Of a stretch of 35,000 nt of DNA, positions 16,109 to 31,447 are shown piece after piece. The stretch is from Botryococcus braunii (lineage: Eukaryota > Chlorophyta > Trebouxiophyceae). The stretch spans positions 160,001-195,000 of the forward strand of contig KV908392.1 in NCBI GenBank assembly GCA_002005505.1, in the 5' to 3' direction. The notes below the pieces were generated by a model. That model searched no databases. It worked only from the letters and a program-made list of their open reading frames with translations, and was not told the DNA's origin. Position 1 is the first letter of the stretch. Each line of letters starts with the position of its first letter. The position numbers and the translations under genes are program-made.

Positions 16109-16614
16109 GATTTCCTCTTATTATAATAAAAAAGAAAAGAAAAGAATATAGTTACATCAATCCAGCCCTGAGGGCATGATGACATGCAGACGGATACACC
16201 AACGGTATGTGAGAAGCCCGAATGGAAGCCCGAATTGCCAGTGGCAATTTGCATGTGCCCGATCCGATCGTGAATTTGCTGGAGAGCTAAATCAGAGATT
16301 TGGCGAATCTGATTCGCTACTGCCGGTCGTACGGCAGTACCATTTCGTACAGAATCCTCGCCCTGCGATTGACTCCAACCGATTGTGAACAAAAGACGGC
16401 ATTTGCTAGCTTGCAAAGGTTCAGGAATCAGCCTGTTGAAATGGGTTTGTATCTTAAAACATGGGACACGTTGAGTGACTGGGAATGCACACTTGCCTTA
16501 CAGACCTATTGCTACAGCGACTTGTTGTAACCATCAGGGCTTGAACTAAAGAAGTTGGAGACCCCTATGTAGACCCAATGAATTTGCCCTAGATCCGAGC
16601 GTGTTCGATACATC

Positions 16615-20581
<3,967 letters not shown>

Positions 20582-20665
20582 GTGGGTCCGTGTGGGGGTG
20601 GGGGGGAAGAGAGCAAGGGAGAAAGTCCGCGAGATGGACACCCATGCTCAGGCACGCATGTCCAA

Positions 20666-20670
<5 letters not shown>

Positions 20671-20747
<77 letters not shown>

Positions 20748-20850
20748 CACACACACACACATCACACACACACATGCACGCACGCACGCGCAGAGAGAGA
20801 GAGAGTGGGGAGGGAGGGAGGGAGAGAGAGAGAGGGGGGGGAGAGAAGGG
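20671..20850 (+). repeat. (CA)n then GA-rich repeat after SNARE exon 5
   Basis: About 38 CA units with two ATCA interruptions near 20746-20766, then GA/GGGA-rich sequence. The SNARE reading frame stays open through it as Thr-His, which I treat as read-out beyond the true coding end. Confidence 0.95.
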
Positions 20851-21448
20851 GAAGGAGAACCAGACGAAGGAAGGGGGGAAAGAAATGAGTGGGAGGGGAA
20901 GATGGAGAGGGTTTGAAACGGCAGGGGTCGGGGCAGAAGCAGACATAGGAAGGGCGAACGCCAGAGAGCCCAAGAAAGGATGGAATTGTCGAATAACCTG
21001 GAGTAGCAGTCGTTGTCGACTTTCGCAGACCCAAAGCTTGCTCCTTGTAGGACGGAATGAAACCAGCAGGGAATCAAGGAGAATCAAATGAAAAGTGAAT
21101 CATATCCTAATCGTAAACCACTTATCGTACATGAGGGAACTTTGTGTCCTCGGTTGCACCACGGCTCTCCTACTTTCTAGGCTTCTACTTTCTACCCCCT
21201 CACCCATGTCCATTGGATTTCTCCAAACCTAACTTGCCATCAAACAATTTCCTGTCTTCACGTCCAAGTTTGGTGATTATCTGCTGATAATGTTACGCAC
21301 CATTGATCCGCACAGGCCGTGCCGCCGCCCTCACAAACACCATCGGCAGCCCCCCCCGCTCGGCGAATGTTACGAAGCCTTACGGAGACGATTACGCTTC
21401 AGGCACTACATTGGTAGGGTAACGTCCCAGGATTAGCTGTAGGTGGAG

Positions 21449-22138
21449 ATGAGTAATCCAATGCCAGTTGTGGAGTACGAGGTTGCACTCCACACAGGAG
21501 GCACCGCTAGCAGTACACTGGACAACATGGTGTACAGCCGTAAGTTAACAGTTACAGCATTTCAGTGTTCAACTTAGACCTTTCTGACGTCGGGCTGTAT
21601 GTAAGGACATCTTTACCGAGAATTTGATCTTTTAAACACGTGTTCAAAAGATCGGATATTCGGTAAAGCATGTCCGTGCACGTTCACAGGAGTTCATTTC
21701 AGTTTTGAGTGCTCAAACGGCTGCTGGCTACGAACTGATTCTTCGAAGCTTAAATCAGCTCCTGGCAGATAGGCCGAGATAAGCCCTGGTGACTGCCGGA
21801 CTATGTCAGGAAAGTAAGAGTCGGGTCACCTCACTGAAGTGACAATTACTGAACAGTACCGCGCTGGGGCCTGGCCACTTATTTGACACTACAGTAGCTA
21901 CAGGGGTACCGTTCAGTAGTTGGCAACGCTTTGTATTCTCTGGCTGACTGCGCTTATTAATGACAGACGCAAGACACTGAGAGGCGATCACACTGAGCGC
22001 ACGCTCAAACCCCACTCCCCATTTGCCTGTTTTGTCTTGTTGTGCCGCAAGCATATGCATATGAATAATGTCAGCCAGCAGTGTTTGAAGCAGCGCTGTC
22101 ATTGATCCTTCCTGAAGGCGATGAATTGGACATGTCGG
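21449..22138 (+). CDS. Weak two-exon gene start of unknown function
   Basis: ATG at 21449 opens a 91-base segment ending at a perfect GTAAGT donor (exon 21449-21539). A second segment, 22082-22138, lies between a CAGCAG acceptor and a perfect GTGAGT donor, and the phases fit (one base left, two to start). The joined peptide begins MSNPMPVVEYEVALHTGG and later reads ALSLILPEGDELDMS. The YEVALHTGG part recalls the first strand of a PLAT/LH2 domain, but the rest does not continue it, so no function is claimed. A third exon in the right phase was not found. Confidence 0.3.
21605..21675. repeat. Interrupted long hairpin
   Basis: GGACAT-CTTTACCGA (21605-21619) pairs with TCGGTAAAG-C-ATGTCC (21660-21675), and inner GATCTTTT/AAAAGATC (21626-21633 with 21646-21653) encloses an ACACGTGT loop. 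It sits in the putative intron of the 21449 candidate. Confidence 0.8.
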
Positions 22139-22774
22139 GTGAGTAAGGAGGAACTCTAGAATACCGCCAAAAAATCCTTAGTCCTCTCCTTTGGAAGCAG
22201 GGATTTTTCCACGGTACGGGCATGGCTGAAACATAGGGGGTTGGCTGTCTTGGGATCGTGGCTTGCCCACCCTCCCTTTGAGAGTGGAATGTGTTAAAAG
22301 AATGCAAATATTGTGGCATCTGAGGAATTCGCATTGGAATTGATTGAAAATGCATGCCCTGCCATATATCATATAACTCGATGAGGTCGTTGCTGCCCCG
22401 AGGGAAGGGAGGGGGGCCTGTTTTCAATAATATTGTAGTATCTGAGGAGTTTGCCAATAATTACACGACGGACCCGGACTGAAGCCCGTGCAGCACTTGG
22501 ATAAGAAGAAGCACTTGTATGACCTTCAGGGCCCCTGAGTCCGGGACCGGTCAGTCATTGAGTACTGATTCATGAATATGACATTACATTCATGGCAACA
22601 CAATGGCACAAGTCTAATGTGCCCACGTGGGTATCACACGCGCACTGTGTTAACAGACAAGTGATCATCCACTTGGATCCCGTGATTGAGAGGCCCTGGA
22701 GATATGGAATAGGTAGGGAGTGGTGGGTGTGACTGTCAGGCTCTTGACAAGGGTTGTTCCTGACCTGAACTGCC

Positions 22775-22777
<3 letters not shown>
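22139..22777. other. No gene recognised
   Basis: Mixed-composition sequence without repeats. Minus-strand open frames exist (largest about 22071-22457) but show no family motif, and the plus-strand donor at 22139 argues against them. Confidence 0.45.
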
Positions 22778-24720
<1,943 letters not shown>

Positions 24721-25192
24721 CCCCGCCTCCCCCAACTCGTTATATTCCCTGCCCCCCTTTACTTTCATACGCATTATTAATTCTCCTGCGCCCTTTCATT
24801 GTGACTTACTTGCTTTTCCATTTCTTGGTTGCACTGATTGTGTAATACGAGTTTTTGTTGCTGGCGCGTAGGATTGGATGGATAACTCATTCCTCGTGTA
24901 AGATTTGCAGAATTTCTAAATAAAAATGTTAAAACTGCGGAGTTATCATTGTTTCAACCCTTATGTTACAATGTGGAACATAGGATATCAATCTCGGCAT
25001 TTTCCATCTCTTTGTGCCATGTGGGTTGTTTTTCTGGTATACAACGCAATGTATTAGCCATCAGGCCCACATGTCCTCACGAACTCGGCAGACGCACGTG
25101 CACGGAGAAAACCCCCTAAATTGGGAACGAGAGAGTCAAGAGGATTAGACAGAATCTTGATAAACCAAGAAGTTGTTGAGAGAAGCCGGACG
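24721..25192. other. No gene recognised
   Basis: A-rich patch with an AATAAA-like string near 24916-24925, possibly a 3' end signal, but no upstream coding region supports it. Confidence 0.4.
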
Positions 25193-25603
25193 AGAAATTG
25201 AGGAACTGCAATGCAGGAAAGAGGTGCGGATTTTCACTCAAGTAACCGGACGATTATTTGAGTTGACTTATTGATGTACGACCCAACTTCCTTCAAAGTC
25301 GGGAGTCCCGACTTGGGACCCCTTGATAGCTGCAGATGCGTTAATTGTGGATGGATTGACCGTAGACAGATCGTGGGAAGGCTTGATATAATGCGGTATA
25401 TATAAGAAATGGAGGAACTGCAATGCAGGAAAGAGGTGCGGATTTTCACTCAAGTAACCGGACGATTATTTGAGTTCACCTGACCGCGACCGCGGAGGAT
25501 TATTGATGTACGAGTCGTACATCAATAAGTCGTACAGTACGACCCCTTGATAAGTGTAGATGTGTTAACTGTGGATGGATTGACCGTAGACAGATCGCGT
25601 GAA
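25193..25603 (+). repeat. ~200-bp tandem duplication with different central hairpins
   Basis: Copy 1 (25193-25379) and copy 2 (25404-25603) share a left block from GAGGAACTGCAATGCAGGAA to GATTATTTGAGTT and a right block GTGGATGGATTGACCGTAGA with CAGATCG. Between the blocks copy 1 has the hairpin AAGTCGGGA-G-TCCCGACTT (25296-25314). Copy 2 has TTATTGATGTACGA-G-TCGTACATCAATAA (25500-25528). TTATTGATGTACGA occurs once, unpaired, in copy 1. Confidence 0.85.
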
Positions 25604-25939
25604 GCCGGCTTTATGCCGTCGGTTGAAGGGACCCAGCGGAAGAAAATTGGGGAATGAGACTCTTCAGGCGAAGCTTTTGAAGTTCAGACTGATCAGAATG
25701 ATGGATGGATTGGACTGATATGATAATATAACGGTCAATTCTAATGTGTCGACGAGTTCGTACAATACTGCCCTGACCCTGATGTACGATCCGTCAGCTA
25801 ATGCAAAGTACCAAACAGGATATGGTCCATGCATCGAGTCTCATCAAGCACGGTTGCTAGCCTTGTCCAGGAGAAAGGTTTGCGGACTGTTGGTTCGACA
25901 GCATTTCTGAATCATTTGGAAAACCCGCATGCGCGCGCG
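25604..25939. other. No gene recognised
   Basis: An open frame from the ATG at 25829 runs into the GT array and is preceded by CTTGTCCAG, acceptor-like. There is no domain and no matched donor, so it is not called. Confidence 0.4.
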
Positions 25940-26044
<105 letters not shown>

Positions 26045-26171
26045 CCCAACCCCCCCCCCCCCCCGGCCTCCTTCGCACATCCACTTGATTAATCTTCCCC
26101 TATGTGATAATTAACTGACTTTTCTGCGACGAGGAGGGCAAGGTCAGGGAATCCCCGGGCTTCAGCATACC

Positions 26172-26205
26172 AGCACGCATAGGCTTCACTCTTAATTAGA
26201 ATTAG
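26172..26205 (-). repeat. Dispersed motif R1, copy 6 (minus)
   Basis: Reverse complement has TTCTAATTAAGAGTGAAGCC then TATGCGTGC. The CACACCATAAATC half is absent. Short TTAGAA repeats lie beside it. Confidence 0.65.
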
Positions 26206-26283
26206 AATTAGAAAGAATAAGAAAGACTTACCAGCATGCATGACACGCGTTTTACACCTGAGAGCGATACTAAACTTGCAATT

Positions 26284-26390
26284 AAATTAAGACACGTGTA
26301 TGAGCGTCCCGTGATGGTTTACTAATGTTTTGTTGAAATTAAGACACGTGTAATTGTGTCCCGTGATGGTTTACTCATATTTTGTTGCAG
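26284..26390 (+). repeat. 52-bp tandem duplication ending in a splice acceptor
   Basis: Copies at 26284-26335 and 26336-26387, with the block GTGATGGTTTACT common to both. Copy 2 ends TTTTGTTGCAG, an ideal acceptor, while copy 1 ends TTTTGTTGAAA. Each contains a branch-site-like TTTACTAAT or TTTACTCAT. Confidence 0.85.
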
Positions 26391-26696
26391 AAAAGGAAAG
26401 ATTACATCCAAAGACCAGCCACTAGGGCTGAAGAGGACGGCAGTACAATGAATGACCCATATGACCCATGCAGTGTCTCTTGTACCTGTGCGTTTGATAA
26501 CGTCCATAGGCGAACAATCGCAAGTGGCGCAACTCAGTCCACGACCATGGCAGTTGCGGGATATGGTATGAATCCAATCTTGTCCGTCCAAGGTCAACGG
26601 CCAGCAGTATCAGAGATACCACTGCTTGTACCACGACCGTGCGATACGGCGTATCTGCCAGATGGACGGTTTCTGTTGACCTTGGGCAGAGCCTGA
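26391..26696 (+). CDS. Possible terminal exon, unknown protein
   Basis: Starts right after the TTTTGTTGCAG acceptor and stays open for 101 codons to TGA 26694-26696. It includes DPYDPCSVSCTC and, at the end, AYLPDGRFLLTLGRA. No domain recognised; the last motif vaguely resembles a beta-propeller blade but is too short to claim. Other frames are also open here on the minus strand, so coding status is unproven. The 22138 candidate exon does not join it in phase. Confidence 0.3.
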   Translation, partial: KRKDYIQRPATRAEEDGSTMNDPYDPCSVSCTCAFDNVHRRTIASGATQSTTMAVAGYGMNPILSVQGQRPAVSEIPLLVPRPCDTAYLPDGRFLLTLGRA

Positions 26697-26861
26697 ACCC
26701 CTGAGAAGCTCTAACATTCAAATGTGAGAGGGAGTCCAAATCTGCCCTTTCTAAGCAACATGTCTCGTCCTCATCTACGGGTGTCAAAAGGTGTCAGTGC
26801 AGGAGTCTTCGAGAAGCTTCTTTGACGAAAAAGGGCTTTTGACACCAGATACACTTCTACA

Positions 26862-27773
26862 ATGACGTCTATGTTTACACTTTTAGGGGAGAAGCGTGTT
26901 CGTTCGACTACACCTCCCCCTGGTGATGCCGCCATCGCCGTTGATGGTGCTCTGTCAGGCCCGATCCAGGAGGCCCTGAAGAACATTCTGCCCACCATAA
27001 TTACTGAGGTAGTAACAAAAGTAGTAGAACAGCTTGTTCCGAATCTCACGGCGCAGTTCAAGCAGGTCAGTGACAGATTGGACCAGATCACATTGTCCAT
27101 TGCCGACAGTCACCGTGCAACTGCAGAGCTCCGCCAGGCTCAAGAGACTATTAGAGCCCTTCAAGAGCTTCACTCCAATGAAATCAACCGGCTTTTGTCG
27201 CGACAGGAGGGCCTGGAGCGCCAATGGAAAGCTCCCAATGCCATTCTATATAATGTCAACGAAGTCCCACGGGACTCGTTGACCGAAGTTAAGTCCCTCA
27301 TTTCTGGTGGTGTGACCTCAGAAAATAATGGCATTATTGAGTGCCATCGTTTGGGGCGACAGAACCCGCAGGCCCAAAGACCTCGTCCCATCCTCATCAA
27401 GTTCGCAACCGTGGAGCAGAAACACGCGGCGTTTAAACATGCCAAGCAGCTACGGCTTAATGGAATCACTATGGATGATGATTTAACCCCCGCCCAGCGT
27501 GCAACACGCAAGGAGCGCACTGCTGAAGCCATAGCTTTGAGGAATGCTGGGTGGCGCGTCTTCTGGAGGGGTGACCGCCTCTTCAAGGTCAAGGAGGGTG
27601 GGGCACCTACCCTTGTTCCTCTCTCCCACTCTAGATTGGGTGGGGGGGTTGTTTTGGGTCAGGCTGGAGGCATTTCAGGGTCCTCACCCCCCCTTGGTGG
27701 CCTTGGTGAGGGGGTGGCTTCTCCGGGGCCCACCTCGGCGTCCGGCCCTACTCCTCCCGGTGATCATGCATAG
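26862..27773 (+). CDS. LINE ORF1, coiled-coil RNA-binding protein
   Basis: 303 codons, ATG 26862 to TAG 27771-27773. Layout resembles L1-type ORF1: a variable N-terminus; a heptad-rich coiled coil at about residues 65-123 (QVSDRLDQITLSIAD through LLSRQEGLERQWK); an RRM-like domain at about 125-205 (NAILYNVNE as the first strand, PRPILIKFATVEQKHAAF as the RNP1-like strand); a basic C-terminal domain (DDLTPAQRATRKERTAEAIA through GWRVFWRGDRLFKV); then a Gly/Pro/Ser-rich tail from about 250. It would bind element RNA as a trimer or oligomer with nucleic-acid chaperone activity (family knowledge). No CCHC knuckle was seen. The stop codon is followed in the same frame by ORF2. Confidence 0.85.
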   Translation: MTSMFTLLGEKRVRSTTPPPGDAAIAVDGALSGPIQEALKNILPTIITEVVTKVVEQLVPNLTAQFKQVSDRLDQITLSIADSHRATAELRQAQETIRALQELHSNEINRLLSRQEGLERQWKAPNAILYNVNEVPRDSLTEVKSLISGGVTSENNGIIECHRLGRQNPQAQRPRPILIKFATVEQKHAAFKHAKQLRLNGITMDDDLTPAQRATRKERTAEAIALRNAGWRVFWRGDRLFKVKEGGAPTLVPLSHSRLGGGVVLGQAGGISGSSPPLGGLGEGVASPGPTSASGPTPPGDHA

Positions 27774-30700
27774 GGGTGTCAGGGCCACATTGGGCTATCC
27801 ATTTTAGTGTGGAACGTGAATGGCCTAACCGACTCGAAGGTTGCTCTCCATGATTATTTTTCTTATTTTCGGGAACATGATGTGATTCTTCTGCAGGAAA
27901 CACTCTCCCATGCGTATGACCCAGCTTTGTTTAGGGGTTATCGGGTGTTTCTATCCTTATCTTCTCCTTCCTTTTCTCCACTTCCCCTCCCCCACAAGAG
28001 GGGTCTTGGTATGCTGATTGCTGTGCGGGATCATAGTGGGTATAGTGCGCAATTGTGGGGTTCCACATCTTCTTCATTGTGGGTTAAAGTGACTTTCATG
28101 GGTGCCCATTCCCCACCTCTGTATGTGGGAGGGGTGTATGTTCCCCCCGAGGGCTCTCCCCGTCTCCAAGAGGTTCCCATGCCTCATCGGATGGCTGAGC
28201 TTGAGGGTCGCATTCAGGAGGCTTTGCTCGATGGTTCAGTGGTGTTGGCGGGTGATTTCAATGCTCGAGTTTCTTTTGCATCCACGTCGTCTTCTTCAGT
28301 TGTCCCAGTGCCGGTTGGCCAAAATCCACATGGCCGTCGTTTAGTGGATTTGTCTGCGACAACAGGGTTGGTTCTCTGCACGGGGCGGGTCGATGGGGAT
28401 CTCCATGAGCCCCCTTCTTTTCCCACTCCTCGGGGAGGCACCCGTCCTGATCATGTCTTAGTCTCAGCGCCCCTTCTTCCTCATGTCACGAGTATTCGGG
28501 TGCAAGCTGACTTACGAGGTTCTGATCATTATTCTCTCCATGTTCTTCTTCAGATTCCAGTCTTGCATTGTTCATCGACTCCTCTCCCACTCCATAAGGT
28601 CTCTCGTGTCACGTGGAAAGGGACCCACCGTCGTGCCTATGTGCATGCCTTAGAAGGGGAGGAGCCCTCATTACGTACATGCGCAGAACTTGCTCAATCG
28701 GGTGATCTCCCTGGGGCATCTTCTCTTCTTATGGCTGTCATTTCTCGGTCAGCTACACATGCGCATATGAAGGTGTCGCGGCGGGAAAGTCCCCCTTCTC
28801 GGCCGCCGTGGAAGCCTTTCTTCACTCACCAGTGTTTTGCGTTAAAACGGGAGTGGAAGAGGTTGGGTAGGCAGCTAGGATGGCGGGCTCCCCCAGTGGT
28901 TCTCTTGGAACGCCGGTACCATTCCTTCGTGAGATCTCAAAAGAGGTCTTGGCTCCTGACTCAGCTTCAAGACGTTATTGCAATGTTCCATACGGAGCCC
29001 CGCCGGTTTTGGCGCCTGCTCAATGGCTCCCCACCCCCGCTCCCAGGTCCTCTGTGTCATCCCTCTGCATGGGAATCCTTTGCCGCAGGCCTCCAGGGCT
29101 CTTCGGTGGTGGATCATGCACCCCTCTCAGAGGTGGCTTTTCCACACCAGGTTGTGCAGGTCCTTAGTGATCTTCACAGGCCTTTCACTCCCGTAGAGGT
29201 GGAAGTTGCTTTGTCGGCATTGAAACCCGGTAGAGCAGCAGGGCTTGGTGGGTTCCCCTCTGAGTTCCTTCGGTTTGCGCAACAGTGTAGGACCCCGGAG
29301 GTGGTGGCTCCCCCTCACTTATTGGCCCCATCCCTCACTGCAATTTTGAATGCTATGTTAGGCGCGGGGTGTCTGCCCCCTGACCATGACATCCTCACAG
29401 TCACCCCGGTCCTGAAAGACTCCTCCCGGTCTGTGCTTGATACCACGAATTATCGCCCCATTGCTGTGCAAGACCCCTTAGTTCGCCTCTATGCCTCATT
29501 GTTGAACACCCGACTCGTGCGGTATTTAGAAGAAAATCGCTTTCGCTGTCCTGAGCAATGTGGTTTCCGCCCTGGGTTCTCGACGTTACATGCGTTGTTT
29601 ACTCTACAGCATTTTGTTGACTTAGCTACGCCCACTGCCCCGTTGTATTGCTGTTTCTTAGATCTATCTAAAGCCTATGATCGTGTTCCTCGGCATTACT
29701 TATGGGAGGCCCTCAGGCGCCTCGGGGTGGCTGAAGGTTTTATCCGCGCGGTACGGTCCACGTATGATGGTGTTCGGTTTACGGTTGTTGCTGGGGGCAT
29801 GGCTGGATCTTTCCACGCTTCGGGTGCTGGGGTTACCCAGGGGTCTCCGATTAGTCCCACGTTATTCACGGTTTATGCTGATGGGCTCCTTAGGCAGATT
29901 CGGGCTACTTGTCCTGGGGTTGGTCCCCAAACTCGAGATGGGACTCATGTCCCGGCTCAAATGTACGCTGATGATTTGATACTTCTTGCTGAAACGGCAG
30001 AGGGCTTGCAACAACTCATTGACGCCGTTGTTCATTGGTGTGGCTTTTCGTATATGCGTATTAATCCCATTAAGACCGATGTCATGGTCTTTCCATCGTC
30101 GCCCGAGTCGCCCCCTTCCTTTCAGTGGGTTTGTGACGGGGTCATGCTTCCCGTCGTATATACTAAGAAATACTTGGGTGTTATTTTATCCTCGGTTGGG
30201 GGTGTGGGGGGCACCTTTGGCCTGCTGAATGGTAAAATGTGGGCCACGTGGAGCTCCCTTATGCGTAAGTATGGTAACCTGCAGTGCGCGGCCTCTATAG
30301 GTCTTCTTCTTAAGTTGATTCTCATGTGTGTTGTGCCCACGGCGTCATATGCATGTGAGATTTGGGGATGGCGTTCTTTTCGTTCACCGGCTGCGGCCCC
30401 TTCTGTTCAGCTCTTAGAGTCTAGTTACTTGGTCATGTTGAAGATGTTGTTAGGGGTGCGCCCCTCGGTGGCCACTCCGATTTTGTTAGCTGAGTTGGGG
30501 CTTCAACCCCTCGCTCATCACTGGCTGAAGCGTATGGCCACCTTTTGGAACTCGTTGGTGTCTTTGCCTCATGATCATCTTTATGCCTTGATTCTTCGCG
30601 ACTCGTGCTTTTATGGCGTCACTACCCGTACTCCCACTTGGGCAGGGTATTTCATGAAGGCCCTTATTAAGGTTGGCTATCCTTATCAGATAGATTGTCA

Positions 30701-31184
30701 AGCCCCTCATCCGATTGATATGCCGTCCCTTCGGGACCTCTTGCGTCGGCATGGCCGCCAACCCTGGGAGGGCTTGCATGTCTCTCCTCGTCTCTGCCCG
30801 TCTGAGCGGGCTCAGCTTTGCACATACTCTAGGTGGTTTAATAGTCCGTCCCGCGCCACTCTCTCTAGGCTTTTGTGGTTACGTATGAGTGTTTCCAAGT
30901 TGAGGGTTTTCCATCGATTCCGCATGGGGGTTCACAACCTTCCTATTGATGCTGGTCGTCGTCGGGGCCTCCCCCGTTCCCACCGGTTCTGTGATCAGTG
31001 TCAGGCTGGTTTGGTGGGTGATGAACACCACCTTGTCTTTTCCTGTTCGGCCCTTCAGCCGATCCGGGACCGTTACCCCCATCTTTTTCGTTCCCCCTTT
31101 CGGTCGTTACGTCAGTTCGTCTGGCAAGATGACCTTCAGTCTGTGGTTAACTTCATTTATGATTGTTTTCAGTTTCGGTCTTAG
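27774..31184 (+). CDS. LINE ORF2: endonuclease - reverse transcriptase - zinc knuckle
   Basis: Open from the codon after the ORF1 stop to TAG 31182-31184, 1136 codons. Counting Val 27807 as residue 1: AP-endonuclease-like domain, with WNVNGL at 2-7, QET near 30, GDFNAR near 149 and SDHYSLHV near 240; then a linker; then reverse transcriptase from about 500 to 800, with CGFRPGFSTLHALFTLQ, FLDLSKAYDRVPR near 617, GVTQGSPISPTLF near 675 and the catalytic YADD at 720-723. A C-terminal CxxC…HxxxxC knuckle (CDQCQAGLVGDEHHLVFSC) lies near 1062-1080. It nicks target DNA and primes reverse transcription there (family knowledge). The first ATG in frame is at 28011, inside the endonuclease domain, so the start must be a non-AUG codon, reinitiation or readthrough of the ORF1 UAG. 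All catalytic blocks look intact. Confidence 0.92.
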   Translation, partial: GCQGHIGLSILVWNVNGLTDSKVALHDYFSYFREHDVILLQETLSHAYDPALFRGYRVFLSLSSPSFSPLPLPHKRGLGMLIAVRDHSGYSAQLWGSTSSSLWVKVTFMGAHSPPLYVGGVYVPPEGSPRLQEVPMPHRMAELEGRIQEALLDGSVVLAGDFNARVSFASTSSSSVVPVPVGQNPHGRRLVDLSATTGLVLCTGRVDGDLHEPPSFPTPRGGTRPDHVLVSAPLLPHVTSIRVQADLRGSDHYSLHVLLQIPVLHCSSTPLPLHKVSRVTWKGTHRRAYVHALEGEEPSLRTCAELAQSGDLPGASSLLMAVISRSATHAHMKVSRRESPPSRPPWKPFFTHQCFALKREWKRLGRQLGWRAPPVVLLERRYHSFVRSQKRSWLLTQLQDVIAMFHTEPRRFWRLLNGSPPPLPGPLCHPSAWESFAAGLQGSSVVDHAPLSEVAFPHQVVQVLSDLHRPFTPVEVEVALSALKPGRAAGLGGFPSEFLRFAQQCRTPEVVAPPHLLAPSLTAILNAMLGAGCLPPDHDILTVTPVLKDSSRSVLDTTNYRPIAVQDPLVRLYASLLNTRLVRYLEENRFRCPEQCGFRPGFSTLHALFTLQHFVDLATPTAPLYCCFLDLSKAYDRVPRHYLWEALRRLGVAEGFIRAVRSTYDGVRFTVVAGGMAGSFHASGAGVTQGSPISPTLFTVYADGLLRQIRATCPGVGPQTRDGTHVPAQMYADDLILLAETAEGLQQLIDAVVHWCGFSYMRINPIKTDVMVFPSSPESPPSFQWVCDGVMLPVVYTKKYLGVILSSVGGVGGTFGLLNGKMWATWSSLMRKYGNLQCAASIGLLLKLILMCVVPTASYACEIWGWRSFRSPAAAPSVQLLESSYLVMLKMLLGVRPSVATPILLAELGLQPLAHHWLKRMATFWNSLVSLPHDHLYALILRDSCFYGVTTRTPTWAGYFMKALIKVGYPYQIDCQAPHPIDMPSLRDLLRRHGRQPWEGLHVSPRLCPSERAQLCTYSRWFNSPSRATLSRLLWLRMSVSKLRVFHRFRMGVHNLPIDAGRRRGLPRSHRFCDQCQAGLVGDEHHLVFSCSALQPIRDRYPHLFRSPFRSLRQFVWQDDLQSVVNFIYDCFQFRS

Positions 31185-31437
31185 GTTTGTGTCTTGCCCT
31201 TTGCTGGCCCTTGCCCACTCTTGGGCTGTGTCCTGGAGCTTTCCTGCCCCTTCCTCTGTGTCCTGGGGCTTTCATGCCCTTCCTTTGTGCTCTTGGCTCC
31301 CCACTCGGTACTTTGGGTTTGTGTTTGGCCTTGATTCTTAGGGTTTGTGTTTGGTTTCTCTCGGTGTCTTGCTGCGTCGGTGTTCGGTTTTCCATCTCAT
31401 CAGCCCTTTGGGCTGGGTTGATGTAATTCCTTCCTTC
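31185..31437 (+). other. LINE 3' UTR with terminal stem-loop
   Basis: T- and C-rich sequence with internal repeats of GTCCTGGRGCTTTC (near 31228 and 31259). Near the end CAGCCC-TTT-GGGCTG (31401-31415) forms a 6-bp perfect stem, followed by GTTGATGTAA and three TTCC units. LINE reverse transcriptases often recognise a 3' stem-loop and slip on short tail repeats (known for some clades); recognition here is inferred. Confidence 0.7.
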
Positions 31438-31447
31438 CTTCGAGAAG

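Larger units (their letters stand above)
26817..31437 (+). mobile_element. LINE (non-LTR retrotransposon), apparently full length and intact
   Basis: Carries ORF1 (RNA-binding type) and ORF2 (AP-like endonuclease, reverse transcriptase, C-terminal zinc knuckle), then a 3' UTR with a terminal stem-loop and a TTCC-type tail. No frameshift interrupts either ORF. The organisation and the ORF1 fold type suggest the L1/Tx1 group (inference). The ends are proposed from a 10-base direct repeat CTTCGAGAAG at 26807-26816 and 31438-31447, a candidate target-site duplication. That leaves only a 45-base 5' leader, which is short, so the true 5' end could be upstream or the copy may be slightly 5'-truncated. 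All genes flanking it are on the same strand; it lies in intergenic sequence. Confidence 0.85.

Noticed and set aside
20582..21091. Extension of the SNARE frame through the CA array to 21091
   Set aside because: It would add Thr-His and Arg/Glu repeats unknown in the family after the membrane anchor; more likely a stop or splice site was missed.
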